Below are positions 35,275-43,738 of a stretch of 64,000 nucleotides of DNA, piece by piece. How positions within the stretch are numbered: the stretch's first letter is position 1; every line of letters begins with the position of its first letter. Under the pieces are notes generated by a model that saw nothing but the letters and a program-made list of their open reading frames with translations, searched no databases and had not been told where the DNA came from. The stretch covers positions 1 to 64,000 of the forward strand of contig JARSSM010000022.1 of NCBI GenBank assembly GCA_029624735.1, read 5' to 3'. This DNA comes from Defluviicoccus sp. (GTDB taxonomy: Bacteria; Pseudomonadota; Alphaproteobacteria; Rhodospirillales; Defluviicoccaceae). The translations under genes and the position numbers were made by a program.

Positions 35275-35313
35275 GGGAGGGCCCGGCATCTTGGCGGATC
35301 CCCGGGCCCTCCC
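35275..35313 (+). other. perfect 12-bp GC hairpin in btuB leader
   Basis: GGGAGGGCCCGG at 35275-35286 pairs perfectly with CCGGGCCCTCCC at 35302-35313 around a 15-base loop. It lies 39 bases before the btuB start. Confidence 0.7.
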
Positions 35314-35335
35314 GTGAACGGCTGGAACCATTCAC

Positions 35336-35350
35336 ACAGACGGAGTCTGT
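35336..35350 (+). promoter_or_regulatory. btuB ribosome-binding site inside a small hairpin
   Basis: ACAGAC and GTCTGT form a perfect 6-bp stem with the loop GGA. The Shine-Dalgarno bases GGAG therefore sit in and beside the loop, one base before the ATG context of btuB. It may help the riboswitch hide or expose the site. Confidence 0.55.
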
Positions 35351-35351
35351 A

Positions 35352-37352
35352 ATGAGAAAACATGAGCAAAGAGCGGAGCGAGTCAATCGTTGCCTGCACC
35401 ATTTCCTCATCGCGGCGGCAGCGATGATGGCGTCGGTCCCTGCACGCGCGGAGGATAAGACACTGCCGGCTGCGGATGAAGCCGCGCCCACGGTCGTCGT
35501 TACCGCCACGCGTTATCCGGTTGATGCAGAGACTGTCGGCAGTGCCGTCACGATCATCACCGAACAGGAGTTACAGCAGCAGCAGACAAGCTTCGTTTCT
35601 GACATCCTGCGTGACGTGCCGGGCGTTGCCGTCAACCGTTCGGGGACCTTCGGAACGTTGACGCAGGTGCGCATTCGCGGCGCTGAGAGCAACCATACGC
35701 TCGTCATCATCGACGGTGTTGAAGTCAACGACCCCGGCGGCGGGAACGAATTCGACTTTGGCGATCTGCTCGCCAGCGACATCGAGCGGATCGAGATCCT
35801 GCGTGGGCCGCAGGCCATTCTTTACGGCAGCAACACCATCGGCGGCGTCATCAACATCATCACGAAGCGCGGCAAGGGTGCGCCAACGGTGACTGCTCGC
35901 GCCGAAGGCGGTTCGTTCCACACCTTCGACGGCGCCTCCAGCATCAGCGGTGGTGATGAGACGGTTAATGGTTACCTGGGCTTGAGCGGCTTTCGCACCG
36001 CCGGCATTAACATCTCGGAAAGCGGTGGCGAGAACGACGGGTACAAGAACATGACGCTGAACAGTAGCGTCAATGTGAAGCCGGCCGAAATCCTCGCGCT
36101 TTCGGGAACGCTGCGCTACGTCGATGCTGAGCTGCAGTCCGATGATTTTGGAACCGTCTCGGATTCCGACGGATTCATCATCCCAAATGATGCCGATGAG
36201 GTGGATGAGGGGACGTCTCTGTCAGGCCGAGCACAGGCGAAGCTGACACTGTTCGACGGGGCGTTCGAAAACACACTCGGCTATTCTGGACTGCGCACTA
36301 CCAGCAAGACTAAGTCCAACGGTGACGAGAGTTTTAACTTTAACGCGCACACTAATACTGTAGACTACCAGGGAAATGTCTTCTTTGACACGCCCGCATT
36401 CGCCAATGCTTCGCACACGCTGACCTTCGTCTACGAGCGGCAACAGCAGACCGGCGATAACTTCTCGGTGTTTTCCGGATACAGCAATTTTGACTCCATC
36501 ATCAACAATGGTTACGCGGCAGAGTATCGAATTGGGTTTTGGACTCGTCTGTTCCTGACGGGCGGAGCGCGTTACGACCAGAACAACAAGTTCGAGGACT
36601 TCACTTCACCGCGCTTTACCGGCGCATTCCTGATCCCGGAAACCGACAGCAGGCTTCACGCCAGCTGGGGCAAGGGGGTACAGAACCCGACGTTGACCGA
36701 ACTGTACGGCTTCTTCTCCAACTATGTCGGCAATCCCGACCTGAAGCCGGAAAACTCCACCGGCTGGGATATCGGTGTCGAGCAGTCATTCCTGGTCAAG
36801 CGGGTTGTTGTCGACGTCACCTATTTCAATAACCGCATCAAGGACGTGATTTCATCTGAGTTCGACGCGGCGCTCGGTGCTTCGCGCCCGATCAATCTCG
36901 ACGGCACCTCGAAGATCCAGGGTGTCGAAGTCGCGGCCACGGCCAAGATTTACGACGGTCTGACGTTGAAAGCCGCTTACACCTACACAGATGGCGAGGA
37001 CCCGGACGGCGATGAACTCGTCCGCCGCCCGCCGCATCTGGCCAGCACCAGCCTCAACTACGCTTTCCTCAAAGACGACGAGGGGCACAGGCGGGCCAAT
37101 ATCAACCTGAACGTGGACTACAACGGATCGCAGAAGGACTTCGTGTACCGTTCTCCAACGTTTGAGCGCTCAGCTCGCACTCTCGATGACTACTGGCTGG
37201 TTAATCTCGCAGCGAGCTACGAGTTCCTGCCGGGTTTGGCCGTGGTCGGACGCATCGAGAACCTGCTCGATCAGGACTACGAGGAGGTCTACGGCTACCG
37301 GTCTCCCGGCATCGGCGCTTTTGCCGGGCTGCGCGGCCAGATCAGCTTCTGA
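35352..37352 (+). CDS. btuB: TonB-dependent outer-membrane vitamin B12 receptor
   Basis: A 666-residue receptor. A signal peptide ends near VPARA, a TonB box PTVVVTATR follows, then a plug domain (about residues 45-160; VRIRGAESNHTLVIIDGVEV, RIEILRGPQAILYGSNTIGG) and a beta barrel ending in the aromatic residue Phe (RGQISF). The riboswitch ahead and the btuFCD-tonB genes after it identify cobalamin as the substrate. Confidence 0.94.
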   Translation: MRKHEQRAERVNRCLHHFLIAAAAMMASVPARAEDKTLPAADEAAPTVVVTATRYPVDAETVGSAVTIITEQELQQQQTSFVSDILRDVPGVAVNRSGTFGTLTQVRIRGAESNHTLVIIDGVEVNDPGGGNEFDFGDLLASDIERIEILRGPQAILYGSNTIGGVINIITKRGKGAPTVTARAEGGSFHTFDGASSISGGDETVNGYLGLSGFRTAGINISESGGENDGYKNMTLNSSVNVKPAEILALSGTLRYVDAELQSDDFGTVSDSDGFIIPNDADEVDEGTSLSGRAQAKLTLFDGAFENTLGYSGLRTTSKTKSNGDESFNFNAHTNTVDYQGNVFFDTPAFANASHTLTFVYERQQQTGDNFSVFSGYSNFDSIINNGYAAEYRIGFWTRLFLTGGARYDQNNKFEDFTSPRFTGAFLIPETDSRLHASWGKGVQNPTLTELYGFFSNYVGNPDLKPENSTGWDIGVEQSFLVKRVVVDVTYFNNRIKDVISSEFDAALGASRPINLDGTSKIQGVEVAATAKIYDGLTLKAAYTYTDGEDPDGDELVRRPPHLASTSLNYAFLKDDEGHRRANINLNVDYNGSQKDFVYRSPTFERSARTLDDYWLVNLAASYEFLPGLAVVGRIENLLDQDYEEVYGYRSPGIGAFAGLRGQISF

Positions 37353-37367
37353 CAGGGGGACGGCGCG

Positions 37368-38291
37368 GTGGCGGCACAGACGGTCTCCCGCCGACAGGCC
37401 CTCGGCTGGCGGCGGGCCGGACTTGGCGCCACCGCGTCTTCACTGCCCGCAACTCGGGCGGCATTGCTGCTCATCGCCGTTCTCTCGGCGGCGATCGCGC
37501 CGGCGCATGCCCGGCCCGATCGGATCGTCTCTTTGAACCTGTGTACGGACCAGATGGCGCTGATGCTGGTGCCACGGAAGACTATCCGCTCGCTCAGCTA
37601 TCTGGCGGTGCGGCCGGACATTTCCGCCGCCAGCGATCGTGCCGGCGGCATTCTGCTCAATCATGGACGGTCCGAAGAGATCCTGCCGCTGCACCCCGAT
37701 ATCATCCTGGCCGGCCGCTACACCGCGCGGCCGACGGTGTTCCTGCTAAAGCGCTTGGGCTACGACGTGCTTGATCAGGACATCTCGCGTTCGATCGCCG
37801 ATGTTCGCGAGCGGGTGCGCGAGGCCGGCCGTGCCCTCGGCAGGGCCGATGAAGCCGAGGCACAGGTGGCGGCGATGGATGCGCGCCTCGCCGCCGTGGC
37901 ACCCCGCCCCGGTGAGCGCCGTCCGACCGCGCTCTACTACCAGCCCAACGGCTTCGCGGCCGGGGCTGATACGCTCGTCGGCGACGTCATCGCTCACGCC
38001 GGCCTCGACAATCTCGGAGCCAACGCCGGTGTCCGCGGACACGGCCGGATGCCGTTGGAAACGCTCCTCGAATTGCAGCCGGAGATCCTGATCGTCGATG
38101 ACCGCAAGCCGGAGGCACCGGCACTCGCCTACGAGGTGCTGCGCCATCCCGCGTTGAAGGCGATGATCGACCGCACCGTTCAGGTCGTTGTACCGACGCG
38201 GCTGTGGATCTGCGGCATCCCCGCTGTCGTCGATGCAGTCGAGATCCTCGCCGCGGCCCGCAGCAAAGTGATTGCAAGGAGCGGGTCGTGA
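37368..38291 (+). CDS. btuF: ABC transporter periplasmic B12-binding protein
   Basis: A 307-residue binding protein with a helical, two-lobed BtuF/FecB-type fold. The export signal is in about residues 30-50, then RIVSLNLCTDQMALML starts the first lobe, LHPDIILAGRYT marks its end, and LQPEILIVDD lies in the second lobe. The start is a GTG at 37368 with AGGGGGA upstream. It follows btuB by 15 bases and overlaps btuC by four. Confidence 0.88.
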   Translation: MAAQTVSRRQALGWRRAGLGATASSLPATRAALLLIAVLSAAIAPAHARPDRIVSLNLCTDQMALMLVPRKTIRSLSYLAVRPDISAASDRAGGILLNHGRSEEILPLHPDIILAGRYTARPTVFLLKRLGYDVLDQDISRSIADVRERVREAGRALGRADEAEAQVAAMDARLAAVAPRPGERRPTALYYQPNGFAAGADTLVGDVIAHAGLDNLGANAGVRGHGRMPLETLLELQPEILIVDDRKPEAPALAYEVLRHPALKAMIDRTVQVVVPTRLWICGIPAVVDAVEILAAARSKVIARSGS

Positions 38292-39319
38292 GGGCGACCG
38301 CAGGCACCGGGAGCCGCCTATGGCCGGCGGCTCGCGCTTGGCGCCTGCCCATTGTGCTGGCGGCGCTTCTCGCGGGTGCCGGCATGGGCTCGCTGTTTGC
38401 GGGTTCAGTGGCGATGTCACCCGGTGAGATCGCCCGCGCGCTAATCGGCGGGGAGCGCGATGTCTTCGAAATCATTGTCTGGCAGCTGCGGGTGCCGCGA
38501 ACGCTGCTCGCCATGCTGATCGGAGCCAGCCTGGGCCTGTCGGGGGCGGTGCTGCAGGGGCTCGTGCGCAATCCTCTGGCCGAACCGGGCCTCCTCGGAA
38601 TCTCCGGGGCGGCGGCGTTCGGCGCCGTGGTCGCCTTCTATTCAGGCTTCGCGGCACTGTTCCTCCTCGCCCTGCCGCTTGGCGGCATGGCGGGAGCCGC
38701 CGGCGCGGTCGTCTTGCTTCTCGTGCTGAGCGGACCTTCCGCCAGCACGCTCACTTTGATCCTCGCCGGTGTCGCCGTCAGCAGCCTCGCCGGTGCCCTC
38801 ACCGCGCTCGCCCTCAATCTGTCGCCCGATCCCTATGCCGCGACGGAGATCATCTTCTGGATGATGGGTTCGCTCGCCGACCGTAGCTTCGAACACGTCC
38901 AGATGGCGGCGGCCTGCATGCTCCCCGGCTGGCTTCTCTTGTTCAGCGTCCGGCGAGCCCTTGATGCCCTCAGCCTCGGCGAGGACGCGGCGACAAGCCT
39001 TGGCTTCGATCTTCGTAGCGTGCGCTTCCGTGCCGTGTTCGGAACCGCATTTGCTGTCGGTGCGGCGGTTTCGGTAAGCGGCACCATCGGCTTCATTGGT
39101 CTCGTCGTCCCGCACCTCTTGCGCCCTCTGGTCGGTCAGGAGCCAGGCCGGCTGCTCGCCGCCAGCGCACTCGGCGGCGCCTTGCTGCTGACGCTGACCG
39201 ATATCGTGGTGCGGCTCCTCGCGCCTGGACCTGAGATCAAGATCGGCGTTCTCACAGCGCTGTTCGGCGCACCGTTCTTCCTCGTCCTGCTGTTGCGCCT
39301 GCGTCGAGAGGCGTCATGA
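38288..39319 (+). CDS. btuC: ABC transporter permease for cobalamin (FecCD family)
   Basis: A 343-residue permease with about ten membrane helices. Family motifs include LRVPRTLLAMLIGASLGLSG, GLVRNPLAEPGLLGISGAA and FIGLVVPHLLRPLVG. The GTG at 38288 overlaps the btuF TGA (GTGA) and has AAGGAG upstream. Its end overlaps btuD by four bases. Confidence 0.93.
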   Translation: MRATAGTGSRLWPAARAWRLPIVLAALLAGAGMGSLFAGSVAMSPGEIARALIGGERDVFEIIVWQLRVPRTLLAMLIGASLGLSGAVLQGLVRNPLAEPGLLGISGAAAFGAVVAFYSGFAALFLLALPLGGMAGAAGAVVLLLVLSGPSASTLTLILAGVAVSSLAGALTALALNLSPDPYAATEIIFWMMGSLADRSFEHVQMAAACMLPGWLLLFSVRRALDALSLGEDAATSLGFDLRSVRFRAVFGTAFAVGAAVSVSGTIGFIGLVVPHLLRPLVGQEPGRLLAASALGGALLLTLTDIVVRLLAPGPEIKIGVLTALFGAPFFLVLLLRLRREAS

Positions 39320-40137
39320 CTCTTTCGGCACGCGGTCTAACCGTGACACTGGGCGGCAGACCTATCCTCGATGGAATTGACCTCAGCGTTCCGGCAGGTG
39401 CGGTAACGGGCCTGATCGGGCCGAACGGCGCCGGCAAGACGACGCTGTTACGAGCACTGGCCAGTGTTCTATCGATTGCAGCGGGAGTGATCACACTCGA
39501 CGAGCGGCCGCTTGCCGATTGGCCGCGGCGTGATCGCGCGCGCATCATCGCTTACCTCCCGCAGGGTGCTCCCTGTTTCTGGCCGGTGGATGTTCGCCGC
39601 ATCGTCGCGTTGGGGCGGCTGCCCCATCTTGCGCCCTGGCGCCCTCCTGCCGCGGCCGATGAAGCGGCGATCGAGGACGCCCTCGTGGCAACCGACGTGC
39701 TTCACCTCGCCCTGCGGAACGTGTTGACCTTGTCGGGCGGCGAGCGGGCCCGCGTGATGCTGGCGCGCGCGCTCGCGGTCCGCCCCCGTGTCCTGCTCGC
39801 CGACGAACCGGTCGCCGGCCTCGACCCGGAGCATCAGCTGCTGGTGATGGCGCTTCTTCGGGAGCAAGCGGCCGAAGGCGTTGCCGTGGTCGTAACGCTG
39901 CACGACCTGACCTTGGCCGCCCGCTTTTGCGACCGCCTCGTGGCTCTCGACCACGGGCGGATCGCCGCTGAGGGACCGCCGGAGGCGGTGCTGACGTCGC
40001 CCATTCTCGCCTCCGTCTTTGCCGTGCGCGCCGAACACGGCCATCGCGGTGGGCAGTCGTTTGTCATCCCGTGGGACGTTGTGCCCCGTCTGAATGTCGT
40101 CGAGAAAGGCGGCATCGGCCGTGATCGTCGGGATTAG
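39316..40137 (+). CDS. btuD: ABC transporter ATP-binding protein for cobalamin
   Basis: A 273-residue ATPase with Walker A GPNGAGKTT, signature LSGGERARV, Walker B VLLADEPVAGLD and the switch His in VTLHDLTLA. It energises BtuC. The ATG overlaps the btuC TGA. The tonB frame starts within its last 44 bases. Confidence 0.95.
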   Translation: MTLSARGLTVTLGGRPILDGIDLSVPAGAVTGLIGPNGAGKTTLLRALASVLSIAAGVITLDERPLADWPRRDRARIIAYLPQGAPCFWPVDVRRIVALGRLPHLAPWRPPAAADEAAIEDALVATDVLHLALRNVLTLSGGERARVMLARALAVRPRVLLADEPVAGLDPEHQLLVMALLREQAAEGVAVVVTLHDLTLAARFCDRLVALDHGRIAAEGPPEAVLTSPILASVFAVRAEHGHRGGQSFVIPWDVVPRLNVVEKGGIGRDRRD

Positions 40138-41041
40138 CAGGGGGCCAGCGCCCGAGCGGAATGGTGCGCGCACGGGCGTTCATCTTGTCTCTCTCGCTGC
40201 CTCGACGGTCCTCCATGCCAGCATCGTCGCCGCGGTCATTTGCAGCGTTCTCGGCGCCGCCGTGAGCCTGCCAGAACCGCTCGTCGTCGAACTCGTGTCC
40301 GGTGTCCGAACCGGCCCACCGGGCGAAAGTGCCGCCGGTGGGCAACAGGACTCCGCAGCAGATGCGGGCGAAGCCCAGCAAGACTCGGCCGAGAGCGCTC
40401 CGGTCGAAGCCGAACCTGCGGTTCAGCACTCGCCGAAGATGCGCACCGTTGAGCCAGAGCCGCCGGTGTCACGTCCGCGCGCAGTGGTGCAGGAGCCACG
40501 CTCGGTCGCAAAGAAGATTCCACAGGTGCCGCAGCAGCCAAGGCTCGCAGCGCCGGCTGCTGCGACATCGCCGCCTCCCGTTGCCGAACCAACGATGCTA
40601 ACCGGGGATGCCGAGACGCCATCCGACAATAGACCGCACCAGGGCGATCCACTTGTCGCGTCGCTGGGGGCGAACGGGCCGCCATGGGCGGCCAGCGGTG
40701 GCAGTGGGCGTCCCAACGAGCGACCCGGTTCGGGGCCAAGAGATAACGGCTCCACCCGCGGCCCGGGGTTCTCTCTTGGCAGTGCCGCCAACCCGATACC
40801 GGGCTATCCGCCGGCAGCACGGCGCCGCGGCATCGAAGGCAAGGTGGTGCTCGACGTTCTCGTCTCCGCCGAAGGTCAGGCGCTTTCGGTCGAGATCGCG
40901 CGCTCCAGCGGATCGTCGCTGTTGGACGAGGCGGCCTACGACACGATCAGTCGATGGCGCTTCCGACCGGCGATGCGCGAGAAGGTGGCGGTCGAGGCCC
41001 GTGCAACCGTCCCAGTCCAGTTCAGCCTCATCGCGCCTTGA
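40094..41041 (+). CDS. tonB: TonB energy transducer
   Basis: A 315-residue protein with one N-terminal membrane helix (about residues 32-55), a Pro/Ala/Glu-rich periplasmic spacer and a TonB C-terminal domain: PGYPPAARRRGIEGKVVL, then SSLLDEAAYDTISRWRFRPA. It links the proton-motive force to BtuB. The ATG at 40094 overlaps btuD; a GTG at 40121 with AGAAAGG upstream is an alternative start. Confidence 0.9.
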   Translation: MSSRKAASAVIVGISRGPAPERNGARTGVHLVSLAASTVLHASIVAAVICSVLGAAVSLPEPLVVELVSGVRTGPPGESAAGGQQDSAADAGEAQQDSAESAPVEAEPAVQHSPKMRTVEPEPPVSRPRAVVQEPRSVAKKIPQVPQQPRLAAPAAATSPPPVAEPTMLTGDAETPSDNRPHQGDPLVASLGANGPPWAASGGSGRPNERPGSGPRDNGSTRGPGFSLGSAANPIPGYPPAARRRGIEGKVVLDVLVSAEGQALSVEIARSSGSSLLDEAAYDTISRWRFRPAMREKVAVEARATVPVQFSLIAP

Positions 41042-41405
41042 AGGCGGCGGCTCATCGCTGCCGGTATGATGGCGACCACAACCGGCGCGACGAGGAGTTC
41101 TCGGTGCCAACACGGCTGATGGACGCGGACGAGCCTGCGGCCGAAACGGGGATGGCCGTGCTGATCGTACGACCGGCAACGTCGACGACTTCATCCACGC
41201 CGACGTACCGGTGTTCAATCCGTGGAGGGAACAGTTGATCGAGGCCGGTGGGAGATCCGCGCCGGCAGCTGAAGCAACGCGGTGGGGTACATCGTAAGTC
41301 GTTGACAAATGATAGAAGGAGGTGTTCGTCCTGCTGTTGATGGCAGCAGCAATGCCATCGAGGGAGCCATTCCCCCTCGTCTGCCGTCGGTGCATCGGTC
41401 CCCGA
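41042..41405. other. intergenic stretch between tonB and vapC, possible decayed frame
   Basis: No intact gene is supported in these 364 bases. Two adjoining plus-strand frames look mildly protein-like: one reads MDADEPAAETGMAVLIVRP, the other, one frame over, NVDDFIHADVPVFNPWREQL and stops at about 41298. They could be one gene broken by a frameshift near 41175. A strong Shine-Dalgarno-like AAGGAGGTG at about 41314 precedes no convincing frame. Confidence 0.3.
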
Positions 41406-41795
41406 TCAGACGAGCGTGAGCGCAAGATGCTCCGCCATCGGCGCGAAGTCGCGATCCGCCGTCAGCAGCCGGTGGCCGCCTTCGATGCAGAACGTGCCGA
41501 TGATCAGGTCGATGGTCTTACGCACGGTGATTCCCAGTGCGCGCAAATGCCGATAGTGGGTCGCCGCGATCACGGCGAGATCGGGGTCGAGCATCCGCAC
41601 CACGTCGAAGCGACGGAACGCCGCCTCGACGCGTCTGGCATCGGTTTCCGATCGCACGCCCTGCAGCACCTCGAGCAGGATCACGTCACCGATCAGGAGC
41701 GGCTCGGTTCCCAGCAGCGCCGACAGGCGCTCGACCTCTGCCGTTCGATGCCCATTCAGGAAATCGATCCAGACCGAGCTGTCGACGACGATCAT
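41406..41795 (-). CDS. vapC: VapC toxin, PIN-domain ribonuclease
   Basis: A 129-residue PIN-domain protein. The acidic metal-binding residues are in place: MIVVDSSVWIDF (Asp5), VILLEVLQG (Glu), RKTIDLIIGTFC (Asp) and LLTADRDF (Asp). It likely cleaves RNA and is held inactive by VapB. The ATG overlaps the vapB stop (ATGA, 41792-41795), the usual arrangement. Confidence 0.93.
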   Translation of the reverse strand: MIVVDSSVWIDFLNGHRTAEVERLSALLGTEPLLIGDVILLEVLQGVRSETDARRVEAAFRRFDVVRMLDPDLAVIAATHYRHLRALGITVRKTIDLIIGTFCIEGGHRLLTADRDFAPMAEHLALTLV

Positions 41796-41998
41796 TCCGG
41801 CAGCGCGCGGCCGGCGCGGCTCTCGTCGAGGTCGCCTTCCCAGCGAACCTGTCCGAACAGTGACCGGACATCGGCTTGGCGCTTGAGCCGGATCAACAGC
41901 CGCAGACCTTCCTCGACGGTGGCCCGCTTTGTCTTCAGACCGCTGACTTGCATGGCGACATGAATCAGCTCGTCGTCAATTTCGATATTGGTGCGCAT
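41792..41998 (-). CDS. vapB: VapB antitoxin
   Basis: A 68-residue antitoxin of the type that begins MRTNIEIDDELI, with an N-terminal DNA-binding arm and helix (TKRATVEEGLRLLIRLKRQ) and a C-terminal toxin-binding tail (VRWEGDLDESR). It is directly preceded by a palindromic operator that contains the -10 box, consistent with self-repression. Confidence 0.92.
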   Translation of the reverse strand: MRTNIEIDDELIHVAMQVSGLKTKRATVEEGLRLLIRLKRQADVRSLFGQVRWEGDLDESRAGRALPE

Positions 41999-42009
41999 GG
42001 CATCATCTC

Positions 42010-42039
42010 ATGTGTATCTAAGGCTGGCATTATACACAT
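42010..42039 (-). promoter_or_regulatory. vapBC promoter with palindromic operator
   Basis: ATGTGTAT (42010-42017) and ATACACAT (42032-42039) form a perfect 8-bp inverted repeat. On the minus strand TATAAT at 42029-42034 is a perfect -10 box partly inside the right arm, with a start expected near 42022. The -35 is weak (TTCTGA-like). VapBC binding here would block RNA polymerase. Confidence 0.75.
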
Positions 42040-42454
42040 TTCCGTTCCGAATCAGAAGGCGGCGCGGATTGTCAGAGGTGCCTCTTCTACCTCATTGATA
42101 ATGCACGCGAACACAGCGAAAGTTAGATTCCCGTTCCTTTGGTTCCGACAGCGGCTGGCGTCCCGCATCGACTCGATGAGCACCGCCGGGTTGGACACCC
42201 GCGGCTTGGTCGGATCGGGCGGAAGCGGCACCTCGTGGCGCAGGTCCGCCGTGGCATCCCGGAGCCGCTGGCCTTGATCCGCGGTCATTATCAAGACTCG
42301 CCTGAAATCGTCAGGTTCATGGCGCTTCATGAGCCCGATGTGCCACGCGCATGCAGGCATGCGGAATAAGGGGATATGCGCCTATTCACGCTGTGCTAGA
42401 ATGATGCGATTGCGAGATGCGATGCTGCGCTCGCGCATGGCGGGATGCGAAGTG
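42040..42454. other. region upstream of the first hemerythrin gene, no confident gene
   Basis: A minus-strand open frame (42052-42360, 102 codons) ends here but shows no recognisable motif, no ribosome site and no homologous neighbour. A possible plus-strand -10 (TAGAAT) near 42398-42403 may belong to the hemerythrin gene. Nothing else was seen. Confidence 0.35.
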
Positions 42455-42994
42455 ATGACACGGACGAGTGAACTCGGCCGGCTCATGCATGAGGAGCATT
42501 TTCGTACACTCGTGCTTGTTTGTGGCCTCGAAAACCGCGTCACCCACAAGGCAGCGCTACGGCCATACGATGCCGCGGACGCAGATGATCGTAAGCTCTT
42601 GGAACAGGTTTTGTCCGGCCTGGGCGAGATCGGAGGCCACAATGCTTTCGAGGAGAACGTTCTCTTTCCGTTGATCAAGGATCAGGATTCCGGCCAGCTG
42701 ACTTCGTTGCTGGCGTCCGAGCATGCGCAGATGACACCAATGGTGCACCGCCTGCGCAGCGTGGCACGAGAACTTCTGGACGGCGGATCTTCGCCGTCTC
42801 GGTGGCAAGAGTTCTGCGCTGCCGCCCGCGATTTGATCTCGGAAATGATGTTCCACCTGGAAAAAGAGGAAATGGTCATCGTCCAGCGATTGGGCGAGTA
42901 CCTCGAACCCGGTGTCGACCACGCTCTGGCCCTCCGTTACGAGACGGAGGCGCATCGGCAGCCGGTCGGCCTGTGTGCTAATCAGGCTGCCTGA
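42455..42994 (+). CDS. hemerythrin-domain (HHE) protein 1
   Basis: A 179-residue protein of the hemerythrin HHE cation-binding fold. Likely iron ligands are in LMHEEHFRTL, GGHNAFEENVLFPLI, ASEHAQM and MMFHLEKEEMVIVQ. It is a paralogue of the protein at 48452-48973; both begin MT-x5-LMHEEH or MT-x5-LLHAEH, which sets the ATG at 42455. It probably binds O2, NO or iron in the cytoplasm. Confidence 0.82.
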   Translation: MTRTSELGRLMHEEHFRTLVLVCGLENRVTHKAALRPYDAADADDRKLLEQVLSGLGEIGGHNAFEENVLFPLIKDQDSGQLTSLLASEHAQMTPMVHRLRSVARELLDGGSSPSRWQEFCAAARDLISEMMFHLEKEEMVIVQRLGEYLEPGVDHALALRYETEAHRQPVGLCANQAA

Positions 42995-43070
42995 GGGCTG
43001 CTTCGCCGACAGGTGAGCGCACCGCCGTCGGCATTTACTCTCGCTTTATTTCCAATACCCACGCTGAGCC

Positions 43071-43084
43071 TTGATCATCATCAA
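43071..43084. promoter_or_regulatory. FNR/Nnr-type box before hemerythrin 2
   Basis: TTGATCATCATCAA is a perfect palindromic FNR consensus (TTGAT-N4-ATCAA). Its centre lies about 41 bases before a possible start near 43119, with TGATAC-like bases in the -10 position. Confidence 0.8.
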
Positions 43085-43124
43085 GGACAGCGCATGAGAG
43101 GCGCGCTCGGCTGATACCGTCGCG

Positions 43125-43190
43125 AGCGTCCGGCGCGCGCGTCCGGCGCGCGCGGGCGGTCGGCGCGGGCGGTCGGCGCGGGCGACGGAG
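43125..43190. repeat. GC-only tandem repeats in a leader
   Basis: Two units near GCGTCCGGCGCGC follow each other, then two units near GGCGGTCGGCGCG. They lie between the FNR box and the start of hemerythrin 2 and would be in its 5' leader. Confidence 0.7.
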
Positions 43191-43243
43191 CGTGCCGGCA
43201 ACGCATGATCAACGAGCACAAAGTTCCGCGCAGGAGGAAAGAG

Positions 43244-43675
43244 ATGAGCAACGTCTACCGTCTGAAGCGACAACACGCCGAAATCAGCAAGGCGATAGAC
43301 GCCGTGCTAGAGGCGATCGAGGCTGGCGAAATCGCTGGCTGCGCGCCCATGCTCGCAGCGCAATTGCACGAAATCGCTGCGCTGGTGACCTCGCACTTGC
43401 GGATTGAGGACAAGGAGGTCTACCCCACCCTCATGGTGCGTCCGGAGACGGCGGTCAGCGGGATAGCAACGGCCTTCCGTGAGCACATCGGGAACCTGGC
43501 GCATGAATTCGCGGCATTTTCCCAGCGATACGCGACAGCGGCTGTGATCGCGGACGACGAACCTGAGTTTTGCCAAGCGACGCGGGAGATCTTCAAGAAG
43601 CTGCGTTTGCGCATGCAGCGAGAAGAGCGCGAACTCTATCCGCTGATGGTGCGTGTCTCACGCGTCGCGGTTTGA
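43244..43675 (+). CDS. hemerythrin-domain protein 2
   Basis: A 143-residue helical protein with hemerythrin-like His/Glu pairs: RLKRQHAEIS, TSHLRIEDKEVYPTL, FREHIGNLAHEF and MQREERELYPLM. CAGGAGGAAAGAG sits before the ATG at 43244. A perfect FNR-type box and GC-rich tandem repeats precede it. It is probably induced under low oxygen or NO. Confidence 0.8.
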   Translation: MSNVYRLKRQHAEISKAIDAVLEAIEAGEIAGCAPMLAAQLHEIAALVTSHLRIEDKEVYPTLMVRPETAVSGIATAFREHIGNLAHEFAAFSQRYATAAVIADDEPEFCQATREIFKKLRLRMQREERELYPLMVRVSRVAV

Positions 43676-43738
43676 GGCCCATTCGCGAGCCGATCGTCGA
43701 CCGGCGCCCTCCTCAGACCGCTGCCGCCGCACTGCGCA

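Larger units (their letters stand above)
35027..35351 (+). promoter_or_regulatory. leader between riboswitch aptamer and btuB (expression platform)
   Basis: No gene is supported in these 325 bases. They should contain the switching part of the riboswitch. Two perfect inverted repeats stand out (35275-35313 and 35336-35350). There is no T run after the first, so control at the level of translation is more likely than a simple terminator. Confidence 0.5.

Noticed and set aside
41322-41963. Plus-strand frame preceded by a perfect-looking AAGGAGGTG
   Set aside because: It runs antisense through vapC and vapB, the start would overlap the ribosome site, and its residues look random.
42052-42360. 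Minus-strand frame of 102 codons upstream of vapB
   Set aside because: No motif, ribosome site or partner; it lies over the vapB promoter region.
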